A stretch of 64,000 nucleotides of DNA from an uncultured Cohaesibacter sp. (GTDB taxonomy: Bacteria > Pseudomonadota > Alphaproteobacteria > Rhizobiales > Cohaesibacteraceae). The notes beneath the pieces are model-generated. The model worked only from the letters and a program-made list of their open reading frames with translations, made no database searches and was not told the DNA's origin. A program made the position numbers and the translations under genes. Shown piece by piece: positions 1 to 8,662 of this stretch. Each line of letters begins with the position of its first letter. Within the stretch, counting starts at the first letter, position 1. The stretch spans positions 2,356,001-2,420,000 of the forward strand of contig NZ_OY782507.1 of NCBI RefSeq assembly GCF_963677725.1. Reading direction: 5' to 3'.

Positions 1-23
1 GAGAAATATTATTTGAAATTATA

Positions 24-368
24 TTGATGAATAATCCAGATTTCTTATCAAGAAGTAGAATAATATACTGTTTCGACAGCAGCTTCCCGTTAATTTTTCA
101 GTCCCCAATGATGAAAAAGCAACTGCATAGTAATTTATCAATTGTCATTGGGTTTAAAAAAGATGATGTCAAATCTCATGGAGTGGATTATTGTTTTGAG
201 GCATCTCGAGAGAGAACGTGCAATCTCGTGCGGGACATTATTGCATTACGGCTATTTTATGTATTTGATGAAAATGGACCGCTTATTGCGGAACAGTATT
301 CAAATGTTGAAGCAATCAAAAGGCGATTTGATAGAGGCTCTGGCTTTTTTTACCTTCGACAGATATAG
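24..368 (+). CDS. hypothetical protein, AT-rich orphan ORF
   Basis: This 114-codon ORF begins ATGATG but has no convincing ribosome-binding site. I recognise no family. The second half (about residues 50-112) has the mixed hydrophobic and charged pattern of a real protein, while an alternative frame is also open over 142-393, so coding status is unsure. The base composition is AT-rich compared with the genes further right, as in other edges of the polysaccharide locus. It could be the 3' remnant of a gene cut by the window or by rearrangement. Confidence 0.25.
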   Translation: MMNNPDFLSRSRIIYCFDSSFPLIFQSPMMKKQLHSNLSIVIGFKKDDVKSHGVDYCFEASRERTCNLVRDIIALRLFYVFDENGPLIAEQYSNVEAIKRRFDRGSGFFYLRQI

Positions 369-443
369 ATCCACAGACACACCATTTACCTGACAATCGG
401 CAGAAAGCGGTTTCAATCAGGTGACGGTCCATGTGCAACCACT

Positions 444-481
444 CCGAGGCCCTTTGGTATAACACCATAAACTGGCCTCGG
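444..481. promoter_or_regulatory. inverted repeat upstream of the methyltransferase-like gene
   Basis: The arms CCGAGGCC (444-451) and GGCCTCGG (474-481) are perfect complements around a 22-base loop that can itself pair (TGGT/ACCA). It ends 36 bases before the start codon at 517. There is no T-run, so it is not a classical terminator. A leader hairpin or protein site is possible. Confidence 0.35.
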
Positions 482-516
482 ATGCATCAAGACAGAGAAC
501 GCCAATAGGAGGTCCG

Positions 517-1806
517 ATGAGCATTCAAAATGACGGCAGCGCCGATCAAACCGAGATAGCTGGAACGACACCTGAACCGCCATCCAACCAAACAGTGGCA
601 ACCGGCGGCGCGGTCGGCCAGGATCTGCATGGGACCTCACCTGACGAACCAACCGCTGAAGACACCATTTCAACCGAGAGATCTGATGAGAGAGCTGTAC
701 AGGCGCCTGTTGTCAGTCCCGAGGCAAAAGACACTGAAGCCGCTGACCTGCAAAAGGCCCTTGCGGAACTCGAAGAGCTTGGCGCCTGGCAGAAGCAACT
801 CTCGGACTCTATTGGGGCCATTGAGGACAAGGCAACCTCTCTGGCCCAATTGCAGCAGCGCGTGACAGAGCTCGAAAAGCTCTCCGGTTTTTTGGAAACG
901 ACTTTACTTCATGATCTAACCCCGAAGATCGATGCACTGGATGCGAAACAGTCCCAATTCAGCCAATCGACGCAAGAACGGCTTGAGAAAATTGCGAGCG
1001 ATACCAAAGCGCTGACTGTGACATCCCAGAGGGTAACACACGATCTGACCACAGGCCGGGTTGCGGATGTGGAATCATTGTTATTTGGTTTGATCGACTG
1101 CTTGAGCAGCACACGGACCTACAGAAAAAGTATCCCGGTCATTCCCTCGGCAAGGGCACGGCAGCTTCTGCCGCATGGCCACCAGATGCTGATTTCTCTC
1201 ATCCTGGATGACATGATCAACGATGCGGACTTCTTCTCCGGACCACGTGATATCCTGGAAATCGGAACCATAAGGGAAGTGATCTGGTGCCAATCGTCCA
1301 CCCTCCGCCTCGCTTGTCTGGCCCGCTATTTGAACAGCACGTTAACCTCGGTCGATATGGATCCTGAGAATGGTAAACGCGCACTGAGCTATATAGACAA
1401 AGGATATCAGGCTCATTTGGTTACCATCGCGGAAAAGGGCGAAGATTACCTGAAGTCCGATTCAACAACAGTACCTAGATATGTCTACCTGGATGCATAT
1501 GACTTCGATCATGGGGGCCACAGCCCTGCCCGTCAGGAAGCCTATAAGAAGAACCTGGGCGCAGAGATCAGCGATGCACAATGCGCCCAGATGCATCTCG
1601 ACTGCGTCATACAGCTGGTACGCAAACTGCCCTACAATGGCGCAATCGTATTCGATGATGTGTTCTATGACGATGGAAAATGGCTGGGCAAAGGGACCAC
1701 TGCCATAGATTATCTGTTGAGAAACGGCTTTTCTGTGGTGGATCAATCTGCAGCGACACTCGCTTTAAGACGCAGAGAATACCTCCATGCCATCAACGTT
1801 TGCTAA
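517..1806 (+). CDS. coiled-coil protein with C-terminal class I methyltransferase-like domain
   Basis: The 429-residue protein is preceded by a strong AGGAGGT (506-512) five bases before ATG. Residues 1-70 are a low-complexity acidic, Pro/Thr-rich tail. Residues about 74-180 are a predicted coiled coil rich in Leu, Glu, Gln and Ala. Residues about 225-425 look like a SAM-methyltransferase fold: ILEIG near 246-250 resembles motif I, SVDMDPE near 278-284 resembles the acidic motif II, and VYLDAYDFD and IVFDDVFYDD follow as later strands. The glycine-rich loop is weak (IGTIREV), so SAM binding is not assured. It lies at the left edge of a polysaccharide locus, where methyltransferases often cap or decorate chains. 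The substrate is unknown. Confidence 0.6.
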   Translation: MSIQNDGSADQTEIAGTTPEPPSNQTVATGGAVGQDLHGTSPDEPTAEDTISTERSDERAVQAPVVSPEAKDTEAADLQKALAELEELGAWQKQLSDSIGAIEDKATSLAQLQQRVTELEKLSGFLETTLLHDLTPKIDALDAKQSQFSQSTQERLEKIASDTKALTVTSQRVTHDLTTGRVADVESLLFGLIDCLSSTRTYRKSIPVIPSARARQLLPHGHQMLISLILDDMINDADFFSGPRDILEIGTIREVIWCQSSTLRLACLARYLNSTLTSVDMDPENGKRALSYIDKGYQAHLVTIAEKGEDYLKSDSTTVPRYVYLDAYDFDHGGHSPARQEAYKKNLGAEISDAQCAQMHLDCVIQLVRKLPYNGAIVFDDVFYDDGKWLGKGTTAIDYLLRNGFSVVDQSAATLALRRREYLHAINVC

Positions 1807-1885
1807 GCGTTTTCTGTTCAAAAGGCCCTTTGGTATCAATCCCTAGCATACACATCCTCATAACGGATAATATCGTCCTCGCCCA

Positions 1886-1960
1886 GACGAGGACGAGAAT
1901 GCCACACTGAAGAAGTTGCTGGCAGATCAGATGGAGGCCCGCAAAAACGGTGTGATTTGA
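1886..1960 (+). pseudogene. IS3-family OrfA C-terminal remnant
   Basis: This frame reads DEDENATLKKLLADQM followed by unrelated residues and a stop at 1958-1960. The string matches the leucine-zipper end of IS3-family (IS407-type) OrfA proteins, where ENAxLKKLLADQMLD is typical. Nothing of the helix-turn-helix half remains. An OrfB tail of the same family lies at 3655-3758 on the other strand. Confidence 0.55.
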
Positions 1961-1974
1961 CCGGTGGGATTTTA

Positions 1975-2124
1975 TCATGACTGACGGCCAAGGCTCATCA
2001 CCGCGCTGACTGATAACGTGCAAGATCTTTCCGACACAATCTGTGCTTTCTCTTCATCCGTCCAATTGCGCGGACAACCACGGACGCGCGCGACAGTAGC
2101 GAGAAACTCCGCCGTACTCTCCAT
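1975..2124 (-). pseudogene. IS66-type OrfA N-terminal remnant
   Basis: A 49-codon frame starts ATG at 2124 and ends at a stop at 1975-1977. It contains RNWTDEEKAQIVSE, which resembles the start of the DNA-binding OrfA of IS66-type (and some IS3-type) elements, where RRxWSDEEKARIVAES is usual. The expected continuation to a complete helix-turn-helix is missing, so it is a fragment. Confidence 0.45.
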
Positions 2125-2360
2125 AGAGATACTCCAAAATCAATCAACATGAAGATCTCATCGCTGATCACGCCAGCGGTCGCAATGTGGGGCGGGAACA
2201 GCGCTCTGATGCGCGGATTGGATACCGCATTACCGCATGTGCGTCTCGGGGCTATTCCTGTCTTACAACGGGCGTCAACAAATGTTGGCCACAAAGCGGT
2301 TGTCGGATATTCCCCTGCCGTTGATCTCGTACCCGCCATTGGGCGCGGCTGGAATCATTT

Positions 2361-3476
2361 TCAGAGGACTGGCATCATCTTTCGCGCAATGTCCCACATA
2401 AAGGCAGCCATTTCACGAGCAATAGCCGTGGTAATAACGGTCGATTTCTTACCTCTCTGATGCAATTTTCGTTAACGCCTAGACAATCTGGATTGAGCCT
2501 TCCAAGCGATGTCCTGCACCTCCGGTGGTAGTTCTCTCAAAATATACAGTTTCTGTGTGCCAAGCTTTGCTGGATAACGGTATGTCCATGCGCCCTCGAT
2601 CAATTTATGCCGGACGCGGGAGTTGCCAGCCCGTGTAATTCCACCTCGTTTCGTTGTTTTGCCAGTGGAATACTCACTTGGAACTAGACCCAAATATGCC
2701 ATAAGTTTTCGTGGGTTATCGAAACGACGGACATCCCCTATCTCTGCCATGAAGGTTACCGCGCCGATAAGGGCAACACCACGCATCGCCTGAAGCGCAT
2801 GCACAACCGGTCCAAGAGACCAATCTGGGACTAATTCTTCAATGTGTTTTGTCGTGCGTTCCAATCGCTCTGCTGCATGACGTTCCGCCTGCAGCATTTC
2901 TTGCAGAACCAACTGGTGGGCATGGTGATCGAAAGTCAAACTCTGCAGCCAGAGACGGTAGCGCATGGTCCAGGGTTTAGTGCGATGATAGGTTTTACCG
3001 TGGCGAAGCAAGAAAGCCGATATCAATTGGCGCTTGTATCGCTGGTCTTCCGCTGCGCTTTCACGAGCACGAACGAGATCTCGAATTGCTTCATGACCTT
3101 CATCGGGCACCCAAATCGGCGTCAACTCACCAGCCCGGAGCAAGCGAGCAAGACGTTGTGCGTCCAACCGGTCCGTTTTGACCCTATCTCCCGCCCGAAC
3201 AGGAATAAGTGACGGGGCAACAACGCTGCATTCAAACCCAAATGCTCGTGCTTGTCGGTAAAGCCCATATCCAGTTGGACCAGCTTCGTAACAGATTTCA
3301 ATGCGAGTTTCCCGTGCCTTAAGTCTCTTGAATAGCTTCTCAAAACCTTCTGGTGATGTGCTGAACACACCCAAGTCCAGAACCTCACCACCAGGACTGC
3401 CATCCGCGATCGCGACAGCAAGTTTATCTTTGGACACATCTATGCCAACGTATGTGACTGCTTGAGCTTCCTTCAT
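2361..3476 (-). pseudogene. IS110-family (IS1111-type) transposase, nonsense-interrupted
   Basis: The start MKEAQAVTYVGIDVSKDK carries the first catalytic Asp of the DEDD transposase/RuvC-like domain. The later acidic residues are in EICYEAGPTGYG and VKTDRLDAQRL. The C-terminal Tnp_20 domain shows MRGVALIGAVTFMAEIGD and GLVPSEYSTG with the expected Ser. The frame stops with TAA (2472-2474) after RLSRR. Reading on in the same frame gives RKLHQRGKKSTVITTAIAREM and a natural stop at 2361-2363, exactly the family's usual C-terminus (RLxxRYRKLxxRGKK), so a Tyr codon has become TAA. About 37 residues are lost. A longer start at 3527 is open but not family-like. Confidence 0.8.
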
Positions 3477-3654
3477 GCGGTTCCTCCAATGTGAGGGGCG
3501 ACATCTGAAATCGCCCATGAAGGTCATTCTAAGGGTAACTTCAAATCATGCCGCCGCACAAAAGACATACGGTCTTACGGCCGATTTTATAAGTCTTGCA
3601 GTGAGCCCCAAGTTTGGACCGCCGGGAATTAGATTTTTCCGGCTTTCATCACAG

Positions 3655-3758
3655 TCACGGGCTGGTTACGCCACCGGGATTGAGCAGAGCAATCGGGACA
3701 TTGTATCCGATTGCTGAATGAGGCCGATCCTCATTGTAGTGCTTGAGCCAAGGCCGCC
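3655..3758 (-). pseudogene. IS3-family OrfB (integrase) C-terminal remnant
   Basis: Reading from about 3758 leftwards gives WLKHYNEDRPHSAIGYNVPI, then ALLNPGGVTSP and a stop at 3655-3657. This is the well-known tail of IS3-family (IS407-group) OrfB transposases after the last catalytic Glu. The rest of the transposase is absent. It abuts a truncated plus-strand gene. Confidence 0.65.
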
Positions 3759-3973
3759 ATGTGGGTGTAACGAAACAAGAAGCGAAGGCATTCCTGGCCC
3801 AGTTCAAGGATGTCAATGACAAGCTACGACAAGAGTGTTTACCCGATATGGAAGAGCCGATATTTGATGATGATTTCTCCGATTATCCCGACACCTTAGA
3901 GTCGAGCCAACCCAAATATGAGGAAGCCGTTGCGCTGGCCGTGAAATTGTGGAAACAGGCCCGCGAGCTCTGA
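3743..3973 (+). pseudogene. 3' fragment of an unidentified gene
   Basis: The credible coding stretch starts at about 3768 (VTKQEAKAFLAQFKDVNDKL) and runs to the stop at 3971-3973. The first codons lie in the IS3 remnant, so the native start is gone. The remaining 68 or so residues are acidic in the middle (MEEPIFDDDFSDYP) and end in an amphipathic helix. This FD-DFS-YP pattern recalls C-terminal tails of polysaccharide-locus proteins such as sulfotransferases, but I cannot name the family with confidence. Confidence 0.4.
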
Positions 3974-4592
3974 CTTTTAGCTTACCGCTCGGTTCCATGC
4001 ATAAGAACGCGGACAGAGTCGAGCAGCTCGAATCAAGGATCAAGATTGCTTTCCTCAAGGCCTTCCCGAACCAATCCATGGAACCTTTTGGCGCAACCAG
4101 TTGCCGTTTAGAGCCCTTTATTGGCGCGGTATGTGCCACCATGCACCCTACTATGATCAACCTCAAACGGCTGCGATATATCCGCAAACACAGCAACCGT
4201 GAAACCCGGTAGCCTACTGTGCCTGATCGACTTGTCTGAACCTTCATGCATTTTTACAGCGAAGTTGTAGCAAAATTAATATGTGGAGCATTACAACTAA
4301 AGAGCAAGGCAGAAGTGGCTTGGACAATATCAATTCAATATATTGAAACAGGTCCAGAATCATGCAACGCGCGGGTAGTGGACACCTACCAATAAAAGCC
4401 CAAATATTCGTATCGGAGACATGACAATCGCCAAAAAATGAAAAGCATCGTGAATTGTATAATCAGATCCACTATAAATGGCGGATTGCCGTCGCAGACA
4501 CTGAAAAAGTGTTTTTAGTCATGTTTTTCTATCTATGGACATTGTTGTAGCAAAGAACCAGACTGTTTTTTAAGAAGGGGAACGGTAAACTC
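3974..4592. other. gene-poor AT-rich spacer
   Basis: No supported gene lies here. An open frame at 3949-4212 lacks a ribosome-binding site and overlaps the end of the fragment before it. The right half (4260-4590) is AT-rich and probably contains the promoter for the rightward polysaccharide genes, with AAGAAGGGG (4572-4580) serving as ribosome-binding site for the GTG at 4593. Confidence 0.4.
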
Positions 4593-5276
4593 GTGAATAG
4601 GTTGGATTCTCTGAGAAATCGTCATAAGGGCGATCGATGTGTTCTTGTTGCCAACGGACCTTCCTTAAACAAAATTGATATGTCGTTTCTTTCTCGGGAA
4701 ATTTCCATTGGCATGAATAAGATTTTTCTTGGCTTTGAAAAATTCCAATTCTACCCGAAATACTATACGGCAATAAACCGGAAGGTTGTTGAGCAGTCTG
4801 TTGTCGAAATTCGCAACTTAAATTGCGTCAAATTTATTGGAAATGTAGCGGCAGACAATTTGGTCAGAGAAAGTGCACTTACCTATCTTGTCGACACCTC
4901 AAATCCGCCAGCTCGCTTTAGCACCAACATTTCTGACGGCATACATGAGGGATGGACAGTCACTTATGCCGCATTGCAAATCGCCTATTTTCTTGGCTTC
5001 AATCAAGTGATTATCGTCGGCCTTGATCACAGATACAAGTTTGAAGGCAAGCCTAATGAGGTTCGTAATATGGAAGGGGATGATCCCAATCATTTCGACC
5101 GTTCCTATTTTGCCGGTCGATCCTGGGACAACCCCGACCTTGCCAACTCGGAAGAATCGTACCGAATTGCACGCAAGGAATTTGAAGCGGACGGACGACA
5201 AATTCTGGATGCAACCGTTGATGGTGCGTGTGATATCTTTGAAAAAGTAAATTATCAATCTTTGTTTAATCTATAA
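4593..5276 (+). CDS. MptE-like/DUF115 family protein, probable polysaccharide transferase
   Basis: A 227-residue protein starting GTG after AAGAAGGGG. The N-terminus CVLVANGPSLNKID is the GNGPS-type nucleotide-binding loop of the MptE-like/DUF115 group, which is related in fold to GT42-type sialyltransferases and Maf flagellin transferases. Further conserved blocks are GWTVTYAALQIAYFLGF, VIIVGLDHRY and DDPNHFDRSYF. It is a single-domain version; a paralogue with an added SGNH-like domain lies broken at 9452-11543. The next gene starts two bases after its stop, so the two are cotranscribed. A role in transferring or modifying a sugar of the capsule is inferred from family and neighbours. Confidence 0.65.
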   Translation: MNRLDSLRNRHKGDRCVLVANGPSLNKIDMSFLSREISIGMNKIFLGFEKFQFYPKYYTAINRKVVEQSVVEIRNLNCVKFIGNVAADNLVRESALTYLVDTSNPPARFSTNISDGIHEGWTVTYAALQIAYFLGFNQVIIVGLDHRYKFEGKPNEVRNMEGDDPNHFDRSYFAGRSWDNPDLANSEESYRIARKEFEADGRQILDATVDGACDIFEKVNYQSLFNL

Positions 5277-5278
5277 AA

Positions 5279-6946
5279 GTGTTGCTTATGTTGAGAATAC
5301 CTATTCAGCTTCTGGGCCAATCAGGCTGCCGCTTGGCGTTCCCTAACGTGAATATATATATTGACCCATATCTGTCCAATTCGGTTCAAGAGCTGGTGGA
5401 TTCCGAGCTTGAAAGGCTGGTCCCCATCCCTCTTCATCCTGAGAGTGTCGATGACGCAGACTGGATTCTTATCACTCATCATCATATTGATCATTGCGAT
5501 CCACATACGCTTCCCAAAATAGCCGCAGCATCGCCTCAAGCGCGTTTTGTTGGACCCTTGCCAGTTATAGAAAGATTGAGAAGCTGGGATATTCCTCAAG
5601 AGCGTCTGGTTCTGGCTCAAGAGGCTTGGTCAGAGATCACCGACACACTTCAGATGCGTGCGGTTCCTGCTGCTCATCCTGAGATCGAGCGGGATGGTGA
5701 TGGAAATTTGTCTTGCGTCGGCTACCTGTTTGATTTTCATGGCAAGCGTCTTTATGCGTCAGGGGATACATCTGCACGTCAGGAAATCATAGACCTCTTG
5801 AATGAGGAAGGCGGTGTACATACAGCCCTTTTGCCTGTCAACGAGCCCAACTATTTCAAGGACCGACAGTCGATTCTTGGCAATATGAGTGTGCGCGAAG
5901 CATTCCAATTTGCCAGAGAGACCGGTGTGAAGCAGTTGGTGCCCGTGCACTGGGACATGTTCGCCAGCAATTCTGTCAGCCCCGAAGAAATGCGGTTGAT
6001 TCACAAAGACATGTCTCCCGAATTCTCGTTATTGCTGAAACCAGGCCTGATTAATATGTCTGATGCGCGCGTCAGTATTGTCATTCGCACATTGAATGAA
6101 GCAGTTCATCTGGAAGACTTGTTGATTGGCATATCTGAACAACAGACGAAAGGGCTTTCTCACGAAGTGGTGCTGGTCGATTCCGGGTCTACAGACAGGA
6201 CACTGGAAATTGCCGACAAGTATGGCTGCAAGATACACCACATCACCAGAGAGCAATTCTCATTTGGTCGATCCCTGAATCAGGGATGCGATGCAGCATC
6301 CGGCGATATACTGGTCATCACGAGTGGCCACTGTGTCCCCTGCGATCCCTACTGGCTACAGCGTTTGTGCCAGCCCATTGTTGAAGGTCACGTTAACTAT
6401 ACCTATGGGAGGCAGTTTGGCGGCCCGGAGAGCTACTTCAGTGAATGCCGCATATTTGGCAAATACTTTCCTGCCGAAAGCCAAATTCCACAACAGGGCT
6501 TTTTTTGTAACAATGCCAATTCAGCAATATCCAAAGATACCTGGGAAAAGTATCGATTTGACGAGGAGTTGACGGGCCTTGAAGATATGGAGCTTGCCAA
6601 ACGCATGGTCGCCGACGGCGGAAAGGTTGGCTATGTGGGAGATGCCAGCGTATTCCACTATCACACTGAAAGCTGGGCTCAGGTCAAGCGCAGATTTGAA
6701 CGCGAGGCAATTGCGTTGCAGGAGATTATGCCGCACATTCACATGAATTCCTTTGATCTTTTGCGTTACATAATTTCGAGTATTTGGAAAGATTGGCAAT
6801 CATCTTGGCGGCAAAATCTCTGGAGCAAGAATGCAACTGATATTGTGCGCTATCGCTTTCATCAGTATCTGGGATCTTTCAAAGGCCATCACGATCATCG
6901 AAAATTGTCGAGCAAAGACAAGGAAAAGTATTTTTTCCCAAATTAA
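5279..6946 (+). CDS. metallo-beta-lactamase domain fused to GT2 glycosyltransferase
   Basis: The 555-residue protein has two domains. Residues about 4-255 are a UlaG-like metallo-beta-lactamase fold: THHHIDHCD (near 66-74) is the HxHxDH metal site, then YASGDTS and LVPVHWDMF supply later ligands. From residue 262 (SIVIRTLNEAVHLEDLL) a GT2 glycosyltransferase follows, with LVDSGSTDRT, NNANSAISKDTWEKY and GLEDMELAKRM as nucleotide-sugar and acceptor motifs. An internal ATG at 6056 (residue 260) lies exactly at the seam, so the gene may have arisen by loss of a stop between two ORFs. Start could be GTG 5279 or ATG 5288. The hydrolase could act on a sugar lactone or phosphate; the GT2 half probably builds the polysaccharide. 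Confidence 0.75.
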   Translation: MLLMLRIPIQLLGQSGCRLAFPNVNIYIDPYLSNSVQELVDSELERLVPIPLHPESVDDADWILITHHHIDHCDPHTLPKIAAASPQARFVGPLPVIERLRSWDIPQERLVLAQEAWSEITDTLQMRAVPAAHPEIERDGDGNLSCVGYLFDFHGKRLYASGDTSARQEIIDLLNEEGGVHTALLPVNEPNYFKDRQSILGNMSVREAFQFARETGVKQLVPVHWDMFASNSVSPEEMRLIHKDMSPEFSLLLKPGLINMSDARVSIVIRTLNEAVHLEDLLIGISEQQTKGLSHEVVLVDSGSTDRTLEIADKYGCKIHHITREQFSFGRSLNQGCDAASGDILVITSGHCVPCDPYWLQRLCQPIVEGHVNYTYGRQFGGPESYFSECRIFGKYFPAESQIPQQGFFCNNANSAISKDTWEKYRFDEELTGLEDMELAKRMVADGGKVGYVGDASVFHYHTESWAQVKRRFEREAIALQEIMPHIHMNSFDLLRYIISSIWKDWQSSWRQNLWSKNATDIVRYRFHQYLGSFKGHHDHRKLSSKDKEKYFFPN

Positions 6947-6972
6947 TCAAATAATTAACCTAGGATAAGTTC

Positions 6973-7677
6973 ATGTCGGACAGCAAACCTCGCATTGTGG
7001 CTCTTGTGCCAATGAAAGCGATCAGCCAAAGGGTGACAGGCAAGAATTTTCGCGATTTTTGCGGCAAACCCCTTTTTCGGTGGATTCTGGATACATTGTT
7101 GGCAATCGATGAGATAGATCAGATTGTCATCAATACCGATGCCCGTCATATCCTCAAGGAAAATGGCCTGGAAGACAGTGAACGGATCATGATCCGTGAT
7201 CGAAAGCCGGAGCTTTGCGGTCACACGGTCTCAATGAATTTGATCCTCGGTGACGACATCGCCAATGTGCCTGCGGATATTTATGTCATGACCCATACCA
7301 CCAATCCGCTTATCAGCGTGGACACCATCACCAGTGCGCTGGCGGAATTCAAAGCAGGCCAAGCCGCTGACAAAGCGGATTCGCTCTTCACGGTAGATAA
7401 GATTCAGACACGGTTTTACCGCGCCGATGGCACTCCGGTGAATCATGATCCGAACAACCTGATCCAGACCCAGGACCTCGAACCATGGTATGAGGAGAAT
7501 TCCAATCTTTATATCTTCACCCGGGAAAGTTTCGAGAAAACGAATGCGCGCATCGGTAAGCAGCCGATCCTGCATGTGAGTCCCTCGATTGAATCTGTAG
7601 ATATCGACACCCCAGACGACTGGAACAGAGCCGTCGCCACTGCCCGCTACTTGAGCGAAGTCGAAGGAAAAGCATAA
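6973..7677 (+). CDS. CMP-sugar synthetase (acylneuraminate cytidylyltransferase family)
   Basis: A 234-residue cytidylyltransferase, the normal size for NeuA/PseF/KdsB-like enzymes. The N-terminal loop VPMKAISQRVTGKNFRDF and GKPLFRW form the CTP-binding site; VINTDA and THTTNPLI are the following conserved strands, and IESVDIDTPDDW is the C-terminal signature. It would activate a 2-keto-3-deoxy sugar acid by joining it to CMP. The next two genes encode a 2-hydroxyacid dehydrogenase and an SDR, and the next one starts immediately after this stop codon, so the three may make and activate one unusual acidic sugar. Which sugar cannot be told from sequence. Confidence 0.8.
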   Translation: MSDSKPRIVALVPMKAISQRVTGKNFRDFCGKPLFRWILDTLLAIDEIDQIVINTDARHILKENGLEDSERIMIRDRKPELCGHTVSMNLILGDDIANVPADIYVMTHTTNPLISVDTITSALAEFKAGQAADKADSLFTVDKIQTRFYRADGTPVNHDPNNLIQTQDLEPWYEENSNLYIFTRESFEKTNARIGKQPILHVSPSIESVDIDTPDDWNRAVATARYLSEVEGKA

Positions 7678-8607
7678 ATGAAAGTCTTGGTAACATGTCC
7701 CCCAATGCTGGGAATGATTGACAATTTTCGTCCACTCTTTGCGCAGCATGGCATGGAAGTAACGGCGGCAGATGTTGTTCAGATCCTGTCAGTGGAAGAG
7801 CTTGTCGAGCTGGTTCCCCAACATGATGGCTGGATCATCGGCGACGATCCTGCCACCCGTGAAGTTTTCGAGGCAGGCAAGGCAGGAAAACTTAAGGCAG
7901 CGATGAAATGGGGCATCGGCGTTGATAACGTTGACTTTGATGCCTGCGCGGATCTTGGCATCCCGATAGCCAACACGCCCAACATGTTTGGCGCCGAAGT
8001 TGCAGATGTGGCGATGGGATATGTGATTGCTCTGGCCCGACAGACTTTTGAAATTGACAGGGGTGTGCGTGCCGGCTCCTGGCCAAAGCCGCGCGGCTTG
8101 TCGCTGCAGAACAAGCAAGTGGCTCTGCTCGGCTTGGGCGACATCGGCCGTAAAGCTGCAAGGCGCATGCTGGCCGCTGACATGAAGGTAATCGCCTATG
8201 ATCCCGGTGTCACCAACACCGACGGGCTCGACGGGGTGGAGCTGGCCCAGTGGCCTGACCGTATTGAGGAAGCGGACTTTCTTGTCTCCACCTGTGCACT
8301 GACCAAATCCAGTTACCACATGGTCAATGAAGAGATCTTTGCCAAGGCCAAGAAAGGTCTGCGCGTTGTCAATGTGGGTCGTGGCCCGATTATCGATGAG
8401 GCTGCTCTTGAAAAGGCCATTCAGGATGAAACGGTCTTTTCCGCAGCACTTGACGTGTTTGAGGTCGAGCCCCTGCCACAGGATTCCATCCTGCGCGATC
8501 ATCCCCGGTGCGTCTTCGGCTCCCATAATAGCTCCAACACCGTCGATGCGGTCGAGCGGGCAAGCAAGATGGCTATTGAAAAACTGGCGGAATTCCTCTC
8601 GGACTGA
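7678..8607 (+). CDS. D-isomer-specific 2-hydroxyacid dehydrogenase
   Basis: The 309-residue protein has the two-part fold of the PGDH family. The NAD-binding loop is LLGLGDIGRKAARRM, the catalytic Arg lies in NVGRGPIIDEAAL, the Glu in DVFEVEPLP and the His in FGSHNSSN. It is much shorter than SerA (no ACT domain), so it is not the housekeeping serine enzyme. It starts one base after the CMP-sugar synthetase stop, and an SDR follows 55 bases later. It could reduce or oxidise a keto-acid precursor of the CMP-activated sugar, which is inference. Confidence 0.75.
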   Translation: MKVLVTCPPMLGMIDNFRPLFAQHGMEVTAADVVQILSVEELVELVPQHDGWIIGDDPATREVFEAGKAGKLKAAMKWGIGVDNVDFDACADLGIPIANTPNMFGAEVADVAMGYVIALARQTFEIDRGVRAGSWPKPRGLSLQNKQVALLGLGDIGRKAARRMLAADMKVIAYDPGVTNTDGLDGVELAQWPDRIEEADFLVSTCALTKSSYHMVNEEIFAKAKKGLRVVNVGRGPIIDEAALEKAIQDETVFSAALDVFEVEPLPQDSILRDHPRCVFGSHNSSNTVDAVERASKMAIEKLAEFLSD

Positions 8608-8662
8608 CGCTATGGACTCCTGCCTATAACTAGGCTTCACCTTGCACGAGTTGGAGGTTTGA

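Noticed and set aside
3949-4212. Plus-strand ORF of 87 codons after the gene fragment at 3743
   Set aside because: No ribosome-binding site, overlaps the fragment end in another frame and resembles no family.
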